Source: Chryseolinea soli (GTDB taxonomy: Bacteria > Bacteroidota > Bacteroidia > Cytophagales > Cyclobacteriaceae). Taken from it: a DNA stretch of 64,000 bases. Position numbers and translations under genes: made by a program. Where the stretch lies: assembly GCF_003589925.1 (NCBI RefSeq), contig NZ_CP032382.1, forward strand, positions 5,394,001-5,458,000, in the 5' to 3' direction. Below are positions 1 through 8,282 of the stretch, piece by piece (position 1 is the stretch's first letter; the number at the start of each line of letters is the position of its first letter). The notes under the pieces were generated by a model that saw only the letters and a program-made list of their open reading frames with translations, made no database searches and had not been told where the DNA came from.

Positions 1-35
1 GAGTTGGATCCAGTTGGTGAAGTAAGGAGCGATGC

Positions 36-461
36 TTACGCCGGGGGCTTTGTTTGCTTGTTCTTTCGGAACGTACCGTCGATCATGTCGGCTTCATAGA
101 GCAGCGCTTTGATCTTGTTATCATCGACTTCTTTCAATGTTTTGAAGTACATGCAGTATACCTGTTTCCGGTTCTCGGCCAGCAGGAGCCCGTCTGGATT
201 GGCCATGAGGTTGCCCTGACAGAAGCCCAGGGTAACGCCCTTTTCCAGGTAGGACTCTTTTTTCTTTCCCCATGAGATCGAGGGAGGCCAGATGAAACAG
301 ATCAGGCGGTTTTGGCTGTAGAAGGGAACACCATACACCAGTTTTTCGGTGGCAAAAGGAAGGCACTCCAGCACCAGGTAGCGCAGGCGTTTCACGAGGA
401 CCTGTTCGCGGCGGGGGAGGTCTGGGAGAATTTCGTCAACGGTCTTTTTGGTGCTCAGCAT
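36..461 (-). CDS. DUF1801 (YdhG-like) domain protein, copy 1
   Basis: A complete 141-aa cytosolic protein with no signal peptide. The order of motifs matches the DUF1801/YdhG fold: an N-terminal helical segment with 'LPRREQVLVKRLRYLV', a central 'KLVYGVPFYSQNRLICFIWP' strand region, and a C-terminal 'LLYEADMIDG' helix before a basic tail (RKNKQTK). The family is widespread, resembles the frataxin/YdhG fold, and has no firmly assigned biochemical role. It is transcribed divergently from the M61 peptidase. A second DUF1801 protein lies at about 7.5 kb, so the family is duplicated locally with only low similarity between copies. The family call is solid; the function is unknown. Confidence 0.8.
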   Translation of the reverse strand: MLSTKKTVDEILPDLPRREQVLVKRLRYLVLECLPFATEKLVYGVPFYSQNRLICFIWPPSISWGKKKESYLEKGVTLGFCQGNLMANPDGLLLAENRKQVYCMYFKTLKEVDDNKIKALLYEADMIDGTFRKNKQTKPPA

Positions 462-591
462 GTACTTAAAAATACAACCCTGGAACGAAAAAACCTGCCT
501 TCCTACCGTGTAATACAGTATTTGAGCCCTCGATTAAAACAAATGTGCCTATCCCCGCAAAATAAAATTATCTTGCGCCAAAATTATAACT

Positions 592-2499
592 ATGCGGTTA
601 CGGCTGATCGGGGTGTTTCTGGGTTTTTGTGTAGCTTCTTTTGCGCAATCCGGTAAAAATCAGGGATATGTATACACAGTGGACATCACCAAAGTGGTGA
701 AAGACAAAGTGCACGTGGAACTCGTCGCGCCGCCCATCTCCACCAACGAGATCATTTTCTACCTCCCCAAGATCGTGCCCGGCACCTACGACATTGCCGA
801 CTATGGCCGCTACGTCTCCGAGTTCACGGCTGTGGACAAAAAAGGAAAGAAACTTGAAGTGGAAAAGATCGACGACAACTCGTGGAAAATCAAAGGTGCC
901 ACCCGCCTGCACAAGATCGGCTATTGGGTAGACGACACGATCGACACGCCCATGAAAGGTCCCGAGATCTTTCAACCGGCCGGCACCAACATCGAAGAGG
1001 GCAAGAACTTCATCATAAACTCCGGCGGCTACTACGGCTATTTCGACGGCATGAAGAACATGCCGTTCCAATTCAACATCATCCGCCCCAAAGATTTCTA
1101 TGGCACCACGGGCCTCATCGCCCAGCAAACCGGCAAGCCCCTGAGCATCCTGAAACTGGAGAAGGGTGGCAATGAAAAAGACAAGCTGGTCGATGTTTAT
1201 AAAACCACGGACTATGACCAGTTGGTGGACTCGCCCGTCATGTACAACAAGCCCGACACGGCGGTGATTCACGTAGCCAACGCCGAAGTGCTGGTGGGGG
1301 CCTATTCGCCCACGGGCAAGATCAACGCCAAACAGATCGCGGCCAGCATCCGCGAAGTACTGATGGCGCAAAAAGAATTTCTCGGTGGCAAACTGCCCGT
1401 CGATAAGTATGCCTTCATTTTCTATTTCACCGACAAGCCCCTTTATAGCTACGGCGCACTGGAGCATTCTTACTCGTCGACGTACTACATGCCGGAGATG
1501 ACCATCGACCAGATCAACCAGCAACTGCGTGATTTTGCAGCGCATGAATTCTTTCACATCATCACGCCGCTGGGCATTCACTCCGAAGAGATCGGACATT
1601 TTGATTTCAATCATCCTAAAATGTCGCAACACTTGTGGATGTATGAAGGTGTGACCGAATATTTTGCCGGTCTCGTGCAGCTTAAATACGACCTGATCGA
1701 CCTGGGCCAATACCTGGAAGTGCTGTATGAGAAAATGGTCACAGCCGATCCGTTTAAAAACGATGTGCCGTTCACTGAAATCAGTAAGTACACCCTGGAC
1801 AAGTATAACGATCAATATTATAACGTTTACCAGAAGGGGCCGCTCATCGGCCTCTGTCTCGACGTGAAGCTGCGCAAGCTTTCGAATGGAAAATACGGTT
1901 TGCAAAACCTGATGCTGGATTTGTCGAAGAAGTTTGGTAAGGACAAAGCCTTTGAGGACGATCAACTGTTCGACGAGATCACCCGCATGACCTATCCCGA
2001 GATCGGCACGTTCTTCGACCGCTATGTGAAGGGCGCGGAGAAACTTCCCATAAAAGAAACTTTGCAAGATATCGGCATCCTCTATGCGGAAGAAGCATCC
2101 TACTACACCGTAAGCCTCGGCATCGACGACGATGTGATCGGAGTAGAGGAAGTGGAAGGCAAGCAAAGATTGAAGATCATCAGCACCGACCACATGAACG
2201 CCGTGGCCAAAGCATTGGGCTTCCAGAAAGAAGACATCCTCATCAAGATGAACGGCGAAGTGATGCCCGAGGTGGGCCCTGATTTTGAGCCGTTCCTGAA
2301 AACACAATTCGCCAACCTGGGCGAGGGCAAGACCCTGGCCTATACCGTGTGGCGCAAAGATGAAAAGGGAAAATTCAAAACTGTGGAGCTGTCCACACCC
2401 AACGCCCGCATCGAAATCACGCGTCGCCACATCATGGAGATCGACCCGGATGCTACGCCCGAACAACTGGCATTGCGCGATGCATGGATGAAGCCGTGA
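592..2499 (+). CDS. M61-family metallopeptidase with PDZ domain, exported
   Basis: 635 aa, beginning with a signal peptide (LIGVFLGFCVASFAQS) that predicts periplasmic or surface location. Residues about 25-200 form the beta-rich M61 N-terminal domain. The gluzincin zinc motif HEFFH lies at about residues 318-322, with the downstream glutamate in 'WMYEGVTEYFAGL' near residue 352 as likely third ligand. A PDZ-like domain follows at about 515-610 (VAKALGFQKEDILIKMNGE). Family members (glycyl aminopeptidase group) cleave N-terminal Gly/Ala from peptides; the substrate here is inferred only. The length is normal for Bacteroidota members. The ATG at 592 is chosen because it directly precedes the hydrophobic signal peptide. 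The cupin gene follows 47 nt later. Confidence 0.9.
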   Translation: MRLRLIGVFLGFCVASFAQSGKNQGYVYTVDITKVVKDKVHVELVAPPISTNEIIFYLPKIVPGTYDIADYGRYVSEFTAVDKKGKKLEVEKIDDNSWKIKGATRLHKIGYWVDDTIDTPMKGPEIFQPAGTNIEEGKNFIINSGGYYGYFDGMKNMPFQFNIIRPKDFYGTTGLIAQQTGKPLSILKLEKGGNEKDKLVDVYKTTDYDQLVDSPVMYNKPDTAVIHVANAEVLVGAYSPTGKINAKQIAASIREVLMAQKEFLGGKLPVDKYAFIFYFTDKPLYSYGALEHSYSSTYYMPEMTIDQINQQLRDFAAHEFFHIITPLGIHSEEIGHFDFNHPKMSQHLWMYEGVTEYFAGLVQLKYDLIDLGQYLEVLYEKMVTADPFKNDVPFTEISKYTLDKYNDQYYNVYQKGPLIGLCLDVKLRKLSNGKYGLQNLMLDLSKKFGKDKAFEDDQLFDEITRMTYPEIGTFFDRYVKGAEKLPIKETLQDIGILYAEEASYYTVSLGIDDDVIGVEEVEGKQRLKIISTDHMNAVAKALGFQKEDILIKMNGEVMPEVGPDFEPFLKTQFANLGEGKTLAYTVWRKDEKGKFKTVELSTPNARIEITRRHIMEIDPDATPEQLALRDAWMKP

Positions 2500-2546
2500 A
2501 CGCAACGTTGAACGCTACCCGCCGTTAAAGGAGGAAACGAAAGTTC

Positions 2547-3098
2547 ATGGCGTACAAAAACAAGGTCATCACCAATCCTTACACGGGGCAGGCATTTAAA
2601 TTTCTTCAAACGGCAAAAGACACCGGCGGCGAATTGCTGGAAATGGAGACCACCTACCGCGGTCATTCCAAAGAACCCGTGGCACACTATCATCCCTCGC
2701 AAGACGAAGATTTCAAAGTGCTGCAAGGTGAAGTGACCGTGCGCCTCGACGGCGCCCTGAGAACGTTGAGAACCGGCGACACGCTCCACATTCCCCGCGG
2801 CATGGTGCACGCCATGTGGAACCGTTCCGACCGAGAAGCGGTGGTGAACTGGCAGGTGCGGCCCGCGCTGGATACCGAAAATTTATTCGAAGTCACTACC
2901 GGCCTGGCCATGGATGGCAAGACCAAAGCCGACGGCATGCCCGGCATTCTGCAAGTGGCGCTGACTATAAAAAAATATCATCACGTGTTTCGCATGGCAA
3001 AGCCTTCCTTCGCGGTGCAGAAGATCGTGTTCGCATTGTTGTCGCCGATCGCGTATGTACTGGGCTATCGGGCAACCTATTCCAAGTATATCGATTAA
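2547..3098 (+). CDS. cupin domain protein
   Basis: 183 aa. A single cupin-2 barrel is visible at about residues 45-115: the metal-binding first motif is in 'HYHPSQDEDFKVLQGEVTV' and the second in 'GDTLHIPRGMVHAMWN'. This places two or three His and a Glu/Asp where cupins coordinate a metal. The C-terminal 60 residues (FRMAKPSFAVQKIVFALLSP...) are basic and hydrophobic, so this part may touch the membrane. There is no signal peptide. An AG-rich AAAGGAGGAAACG sequence lies 10-20 nt before the ATG, one of the few Shine-Dalgarno-like sites in the window. Cupins range from enzymes to binding proteins, so the substrate cannot be assigned. Confidence 0.8.
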   Translation: MAYKNKVITNPYTGQAFKFLQTAKDTGGELLEMETTYRGHSKEPVAHYHPSQDEDFKVLQGEVTVRLDGALRTLRTGDTLHIPRGMVHAMWNRSDREAVVNWQVRPALDTENLFEVTTGLAMDGKTKADGMPGILQVALTIKKYHHVFRMAKPSFAVQKIVFALLSPIAYVLGYRATYSKYID

Positions 3099-3288
3099 AA
3101 TTCAATCCGCCCATAGCGCGTGTTCTCGTCGCGCTCCTGATTTTGTGGGGAAGTAAAACGCCGTCGTGCGGGGTTGTCGCTTCATACAGGCTGCGAATCG
3201 CTTTAAAGCTCGCCGAAGTTACTTTGGAAGTGGGCCAGGACTTGGGTATTTTAGGGGACTCCTAGGCTTAGCCCATAAGCATTTTCCG

Positions 3289-3732
3289 ATGAAACCCGAA
3301 AAAACGATTTTCCTGGCGGATGACGATGCGGACGATCGCCTTCTCTTTGAGGAGGCCCTCCGGGAGATCTCTGGCGAGACACAACTCACCATGGCCCAGG
3401 ACGGACAACAATTGATGACGATCCTGGAGAATGCGCTTCTTCCCGACGTGATCTTCCTCGATTTGAACATGCCCCGCAAAAATGGGATGGAGTGTTTGCA
3501 GGAGCTGAAACAATCGCCCAAACTTAAGCATATTCCCATTGTTATTTTCTCGACTTCAACCCAACCGGAAATGATCGACAAGGTATACGAAGGCGGTGCG
3601 CACTACTACATTTCCAAACCCAGGAACTTCGGTGTACTGAAAAATATCATCCACCAAATACTGAATACGAACTGGCACGCATTTCCGCAGCCCTCTAAGG
3701 AGAAATTCATCATCCAACCCCGGCAGCGATGA
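3289..3732 (+). CDS. single-domain response regulator (CheY/Rcp1-like)
   Basis: 147 aa consisting of one receiver domain and no output domain. The acidic pocket is ADDD (residues 10-13), the phospho-acceptor is Asp58 in 'VIFLDLNMPRKNG', the switch Ser/Thr is in 'IVIFSTST' and the invariant Lys is in 'YYISKPRNF'. This arrangement resembles Rcp1-type regulators paired with PAS/phytochrome kinases. The ATG at 3289 is chosen because it starts directly at the receiver domain; the upstream extension to 3166 has no family similarity. Its stop overlaps the start of the histidine kinase gene (ATGA), so the two are translationally coupled and probably partners. Phosphorelay output must go through another protein, because this one cannot bind DNA. 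Confidence 0.9.
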   Translation: MKPEKTIFLADDDADDRLLFEEALREISGETQLTMAQDGQQLMTILENALLPDVIFLDLNMPRKNGMECLQELKQSPKLKHIPIVIFSTSTQPEMIDKVYEGGAHYYISKPRNFGVLKNIIHQILNTNWHAFPQPSKEKFIIQPRQR

Positions 3733-6158
3733 TCATGGAGAGCCCGCATAGCACGGAACAATTCCTTTCGGGAGGCGGCGAGCTGGGGGAATGCATACGG
3801 GCCATCGACTGGAGCCAGACGCCCATCGGACCTCCCTCCGGATGGCCACAAAGCTTGCGCACCACGCTGAGCATTTTACTCTCCTCGCGGTTTCCCATGT
3901 TTCTTTGGTGGGGACCAGAGCTCATCCAATTCTACAACGATGCATACCGGCCCAGCCTGGGGACCAACGGGAAACATCCGCATGCTGTTGGGCAACGCGG
4001 AGTGGAATGCTGGCCGGAAGTTTGGGACACCATCGGCCCGCTCATCGAAAGGGTGATGGAGAATGGCGAGTCGTTTTATTTTGAAGATCAACTGATCCCC
4101 ATCTATCGCAATGGCGGTCTGGAGGACGTGTATTGGACGTTCAGCTACAGTCCCGTTCGCGGTGAATCCGGAACGGTGGAAGGCGTGCTGGTGGTTTGCA
4201 ACGAGACCACTGGAAAGGTGCTGAACCTCGAGCAGGCGGAAGAAACCGGCCGGCAACTGAAAAGCCTCATTGCCGAGGCACCCATTTCTACCGCCGTGTT
4301 TAGTGGCCCTCAGTTCATCATCGAGTTGGCAAACGACGAGTCCCTGAAATTGTGGGGTAAAGACCGCCGCGTGATGGGCAAGCCCCTGCTGGAGGCCATA
4401 CCCGAACTGAAAGGCCAACCTTTCCTGGACCTGATGATCGACGTGTACAAAACCGGCAAGACGTATGAAGGCCGGGAATCGGTGGCCCGTTTGGAACGCG
4501 ATGGAAGTATCCGCGATGTGTATGTAAATTTTATTTTCAAGACCCTGCGGGACGCGAGCGGCAAGACCAATGCCATCCTCGCCATGGGCTATGACGTAAC
4601 CGAACAGGTGGCGGCACGGCAGCAAGTTTCCGACGCCGCCGAACGCCTCACGCTGGCCACGGAAGGCACACGGATGGCCACCTGGGACCTCGACCTCAAG
4701 ACTTCCGACATCATCCATTCGCCGCGCCTGGCCCGCATCTTCGGTCACCCGGAAAGCATGCATCTCAGTTTCCTGGCCATGCGCCAGGCCGTGCACCCGC
4801 GCGACTTGCGTGTGGTGGAAAAAGCATTCGACAACGCACTGAAGAAGGGAACCTACTATTACGAAGCCCGGGTCATTCACCCTGACCAGTCAGTGCACTG
4901 GATCCAGACCCGCGGCAAAGTATTTTATAGCGACGACCACGTTCCCCTGCGTATGCTGGGCACAATGATCGACATCACCGAACGCAAACGCGCCGAACGC
5001 GTCATCGAAGAAAGCGAAAAGAAGTTCAGGACCCTGGCCGACTCCATGCCTCAATTCATCTGGACCGCCGACAAGACCGGTAACCTGAACTATTTCAGCC
5101 GGTCGGTATACCAATACACCGGCATCACCGACCCCAAGCAGCTTGCCGAAAGCTGGTGGAAGACCATACACCCCGAAGACCGCAAGGCAACCCTGAAAGC
5201 CTGGCAGGAAGCGCTGACCACAGGAACCGATTTCTTGTTCGAACACCGCTTCCGTCATCACGAGGACACCTATCGCTGGCAGTTGAGCCGCGCCGTGCCC
5301 CAACGCGATGTGTCTGGAAAAATTGAGATGTGGGTGGGCACCAGCACCGACATACACGACCGCAAGCTCTTCACCGACGAGTTGGAGAACAAGGTGTTGC
5401 AACGCACCAACGAACTGAACCTGCTCAATCAAAACTTGTTGAAAAGCAACGACGAACTGGCGCAGTTTGCCTACGTGGCCAGTCACGACTTGCAAGAACC
5501 CCTGCGAAAGATTCAGACCTTCGCCGGCCGCATCCTGGACGTGGAGTCAAAAAATCTTTCGGACCGGGGTAAAGATTATTTTCAGCGCATGCAATCGGCC
5601 TCGGTGCGCATGCAGCAGCTCATTGTGGACTTGCTGTCTTTCTCGCGGGCCAACACCAACGAAAAATATTTTGAGGTGACCGACCTCAACTACATCCTGC
5701 AAATTGTGAAGGAGCAGTTGAAGGACACCATCGATCAAAAACAAGCCGTGATCTTGTCGAGCACGTTGCCGGTGTTGAACATCATCAGCTTCCAGTTCGA
5801 GCAGTTGTTCACCAACCTCATCGCCAACGCCCTGAAGTTTTCAAAGACGGATGTGCCTCCGCTCATCGCCATCCACGCCGACAAGGTGGGGCGTGATCAC
5901 GTTCATCACAAGGATGCAGAAGACATCCTCTATCACCGGATCGTGATCACCGACAATGGTATCGGCTTCGAACCGCAGTTCAACGAGCGTATCTTCCAGG
6001 TGTTCCAACGGCTCCATGGCAAAGACGAATATCCCGGCACCGGCATCGGATTGGCCATCTGTAAAAAAATTATCGAGAACCACCAGGGCTTCATCGAAGC
6101 CTCCGGACAATTGAACAAGGGCGCGGTATTCACCGTCTATGTTCCTGCCAGGAACTGA
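3729..6158 (+). CDS. multi-PAS sensor histidine kinase, soluble
   Basis: 809 aa with no membrane segment, so a cytosolic sensor. The order is: an N-terminal PAS-like sensory domain (about 20-150, 'PIGPPSGWPQSLRTTLSILL'), PAS (about 175-290), PAS with PAC (about 300-425), PAS/PAC (about 435-560), HisKA with phospho-acceptor His586 in 'FAYVASHDLQEPLRKI', and HATPase_c (about 690-805) with N box 'NLIANALKFSK', G1 'DNGIGF' and G2 'GTGIGLAICKKI'. All catalytic boxes are intact. It overlaps the upstream single-domain response regulator by four bases, its likely phospho-partner. The PAS ligands (redox, light or small molecules) cannot be read from sequence; no heme or flavin Cys motif stands out. 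An alternative ATG lies two codons downstream. Confidence 0.92.
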   Translation: MIMESPHSTEQFLSGGGELGECIRAIDWSQTPIGPPSGWPQSLRTTLSILLSSRFPMFLWWGPELIQFYNDAYRPSLGTNGKHPHAVGQRGVECWPEVWDTIGPLIERVMENGESFYFEDQLIPIYRNGGLEDVYWTFSYSPVRGESGTVEGVLVVCNETTGKVLNLEQAEETGRQLKSLIAEAPISTAVFSGPQFIIELANDESLKLWGKDRRVMGKPLLEAIPELKGQPFLDLMIDVYKTGKTYEGRESVARLERDGSIRDVYVNFIFKTLRDASGKTNAILAMGYDVTEQVAARQQVSDAAERLTLATEGTRMATWDLDLKTSDIIHSPRLARIFGHPESMHLSFLAMRQAVHPRDLRVVEKAFDNALKKGTYYYEARVIHPDQSVHWIQTRGKVFYSDDHVPLRMLGTMIDITERKRAERVIEESEKKFRTLADSMPQFIWTADKTGNLNYFSRSVYQYTGITDPKQLAESWWKTIHPEDRKATLKAWQEALTTGTDFLFEHRFRHHEDTYRWQLSRAVPQRDVSGKIEMWVGTSTDIHDRKLFTDELENKVLQRTNELNLLNQNLLKSNDELAQFAYVASHDLQEPLRKIQTFAGRILDVESKNLSDRGKDYFQRMQSASVRMQQLIVDLLSFSRANTNEKYFEVTDLNYILQIVKEQLKDTIDQKQAVILSSTLPVLNIISFQFEQLFTNLIANALKFSKTDVPPLIAIHADKVGRDHVHHKDAEDILYHRIVITDNGIGFEPQFNERIFQVFQRLHGKDEYPGTGIGLAICKKIIENHQGFIEASGQLNKGAVFTVYVPARN

Positions 6159-6182
6159 TCTTATTATTTTATAAACCGATGG

Positions 6183-7352
6183 CTACTTCGTATCGAGGCG
6201 AATGAATTTCCCTTCGCTGATCTTGCCATCCTTCACGGTATACAGCGTGAAACCCGACGGCAATTTTATTGTGCCTTCCTCCGAAGGGCCGACGATGGCC
6301 GCGGTTTGCTCATAACGCGTGGGCTGCCCGTACGACTCGAATGTGAATACCTGGCGAAAATGAAAATGACCCGCCAGCGAAAGCGGGTAGGGGCGTTGAC
6401 TTAGGATGGTCACCAACTCCTGTGCGTTAGAGACCACGTGGCGATAGTGAAGGGTGCCATGCTGCCGCTCCAACGACCGGCCCGGCCCGGTTTCCTCAAA
6501 ATTAGAGAGACTCAACCCGCCCGAGAAGAACGGCATGTGCGCAAAGGTGACCACCGGTTGGGTGGGAGGGATCGCGGCCAGATCGTTTTTCAGCCAGACT
6601 ACCTGCGTGGAATCCACGTGGCCGTAATACCACAAGTCTTCATAGTCGATATCATCCAAGGCAACAAAGTGAATGCCGCCGTAGTTGAAGCTATAGTAGT
6701 TGGGGCCGAAATAGTGATGAAACATTTTTTTGCCGTACAAGGGATTATTTTTTCCCACCAGCGACAAATGGCGTTCGATCCCAAAGTTGTCGTGGTTGCC
6801 GGCAGCGCTCCACACGGGCATGGAGAATTTATGGGTCTCGCTCAGGTAAAGATCATACAATGCGGTCACTTCTTTTTCGGGGACTCTCAACGCATCGCGA
6901 ATGAGATCGCCCGTGACCAAAACAAAAGCCGGTTTCAGGGAGTCGGCCATCGCGCGCAACCGTTGGGTGCGGGGAAGACTGGTTTCGCTGATGTGGGTGT
7001 CCGAAGCATGCAGGAATGTGAAGGACGTCACCGCCGGAGTTTTGACGAGCGCGAAATTCAACTCACCCCCGGCTTCGGGGGCCCTTTGCCAATAGGTTGG
7101 CACAGCTTTATAGCCGTCGGGTAAACTGATCATGATCAAACCATAGCCTTTCACATCGTTGATCGCATAGCGCCCATTGCCATCCGTTTGCACGACTTGT
7201 ACCTGGTCCGACACGACCACGCCCCGAAGGCCGGCTTCATCCTTATCCTTCTGGCCGTTGTTGTTTTTATCGGCAAACACAAATCCCGTCACGGCCGTGG
7301 CGTGAAGGGCGGGGGAAAGCGTAATGAATAGCAGGAATAGAAAGGGTCTCAT
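6183..7352 (-). CDS. secreted calcineurin-like metallophosphoesterase
   Basis: 389 aa with signal peptide (PFLFLLFITLSPALHATA). Residues about 20-95 are an SdrD/B-like or carboxypeptidase-regulatory beta domain ('GFVFADKNNNGQKDKDEAG'), the usual N-terminal module of this family. The metallophosphoesterase core follows: D118-x-H120 in 'FLHASDTHIS', 'LVTGDLIRD', 'AAGNHDNFG', 'VTFAHMPFF' and 'LAGHFHF', so all five dimetal motifs are present. It is predicted to hydrolyse phosphomonoesters or diesters in the periplasm or outside the cell; the substrate is unknown. It converges on the histidine kinase gene with only 24 nt between stops, and no clear hairpin terminator is visible there. Confidence 0.88.
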   Translation of the reverse strand: MRPFLFLLFITLSPALHATAVTGFVFADKNNNGQKDKDEAGLRGVVVSDQVQVVQTDGNGRYAINDVKGYGLIMISLPDGYKAVPTYWQRAPEAGGELNFALVKTPAVTSFTFLHASDTHISETSLPRTQRLRAMADSLKPAFVLVTGDLIRDALRVPEKEVTALYDLYLSETHKFSMPVWSAAGNHDNFGIERHLSLVGKNNPLYGKKMFHHYFGPNYYSFNYGGIHFVALDDIDYEDLWYYGHVDSTQVVWLKNDLAAIPPTQPVVTFAHMPFFSGGLSLSNFEETGPGRSLERQHGTLHYRHVVSNAQELVTILSQRPYPLSLAGHFHFRQVFTFESYGQPTRYEQTAAIVGPSEEGTIKLPSGFTLYTVKDGKISEGKFIRLDTK

Positions 7353-7494
7353 ACATTTTGTTTTAATAAATGAAGATGGTGATTATGCGGGATATTAGCA
7401 ATCGGCCAACGACAAGCGCATGGACCGTCTCGATACGTAATGAAAAGGTAATTTCGATTTCTGTTTTGAATTGGCTACCTTCATCACCCAGTTT

Positions 7495-8013
7495 ATGAGC
7501 AAAGCCGAAACCAAAGACCTGTCGAAATTTCTGAAACCATTTCCTAGCGAGATCCAGGAAACGGTTTGGTTTCTACGGGATTTTGTGTGGGATCTTTACC
7601 CTCAAACCAACGAACTCATCTACGACAATTACAATGCCGTGGCGTTCGGTTGGTCGCCCACGGATCGGGTAGGGCACACGTTTTGTTCCATCGCCGTTGG
7701 GCGCACCAGCATGAATGTTCACTTCGGGTTCTATTGGGGCTCCGAAATTGCCGACCCCGAAAAGCGCTTGCTGGGTGAAGGCAATCAATACCGTTATATC
7801 CTGGTGAAAGATCCGGCAGAATTTCCAAAGGCTTATATCAAAAAGCTGATGGAGGATGCCTATGCCAATTCACTCGCCAAGGTAAAAGACAAAAAACAAA
7901 TCGTCGAGGGACTGACCATCACCAAGTCCATCTCTGCAAAGAAAAGAACAACCAAAGCCAAGGCCGTTAAAAAGCCTGCGAAAAAGAAAGCGCCGGCAAA
8001 AAAGAAAAAGTAA
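7495..8013 (+). CDS. DUF1801 domain protein with lysine-rich tail, copy 2
   Basis: 172 aa from the ATG at 7495; a TTG eight codons upstream is possible but less likely. Residues about 5-120 match DUF1801 ('FLKPFPSEIQETVWFLRDFV', 'LIYDNYNAVAFGWSP', 'ILVKDPAEFPKAYIKKL'). Residues about 140-172 are almost all Lys and Ala with Pro (ISAKKRTTKAKAVKKPAKKK), like histone H1-type tails in some Bacteroidota proteins. That tail suggests nucleic-acid or other polyanion binding (inference). It is cytosolic. It is much more basic than the DUF1801 protein at 36-461, so the two are unlikely to be recent duplicates. Confidence 0.8.
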   Translation: MSKAETKDLSKFLKPFPSEIQETVWFLRDFVWDLYPQTNELIYDNYNAVAFGWSPTDRVGHTFCSIAVGRTSMNVHFGFYWGSEIADPEKRLLGEGNQYRYILVKDPAEFPKAYIKKLMEDAYANSLAKVKDKKQIVEGLTITKSISAKKRTTKAKAVKKPAKKKAPAKKKK

Positions 8014-8282
8014 ATTGTGATGATGAAGTTCGGCCTGGCGTCGGCAAGGCGATAGCCACACTGGTCACCCACAAGATTTGCGTTAGACATTATTCAGAGT
8101 TTCCACTCTTGTGGTGATATTTTAAAAAAATGAAAGATGAAGGATGTGTCAATGAAGTGATAGACCACTGCGAAGTAACCTCGAAGGTCAACCTTCGACG
8201 AATACGGCTTGCCGAATAGGCTAAAAACAAAACACGACATGTTGTAAAATTTTAAAAATCAAATAAATCCTCAAACCAATCC
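8014..8282. other. intergenic region before the esterase gene
   Basis: 269 nt without a convincing gene. It holds a short perfect inverted repeat (TCGAAGGT/ACCTTCGA, about 8192-8209) and an AT-rich stretch from about 8220 to the start codon that probably carries the esterase promoter, although no clean TTG/TAnnTTTG pair was found. Confidence 0.4.

Noticed and set aside
1..35. Possible 3' part of another minus-strand gene reading IAPYFTNWIQL
   Set aside because: The peptide looks plausible, but no start codon is found in frame before it and only 35 nt are available.
598..2505. Long minus-strand open frame (635 aa) opposite the M61 peptidase gene
   Set aside because: It mirrors the peptidase gene exactly, has low-complexity His/Val/Asp content typical of antisense of GC-rich coding DNA, and shows no domain.
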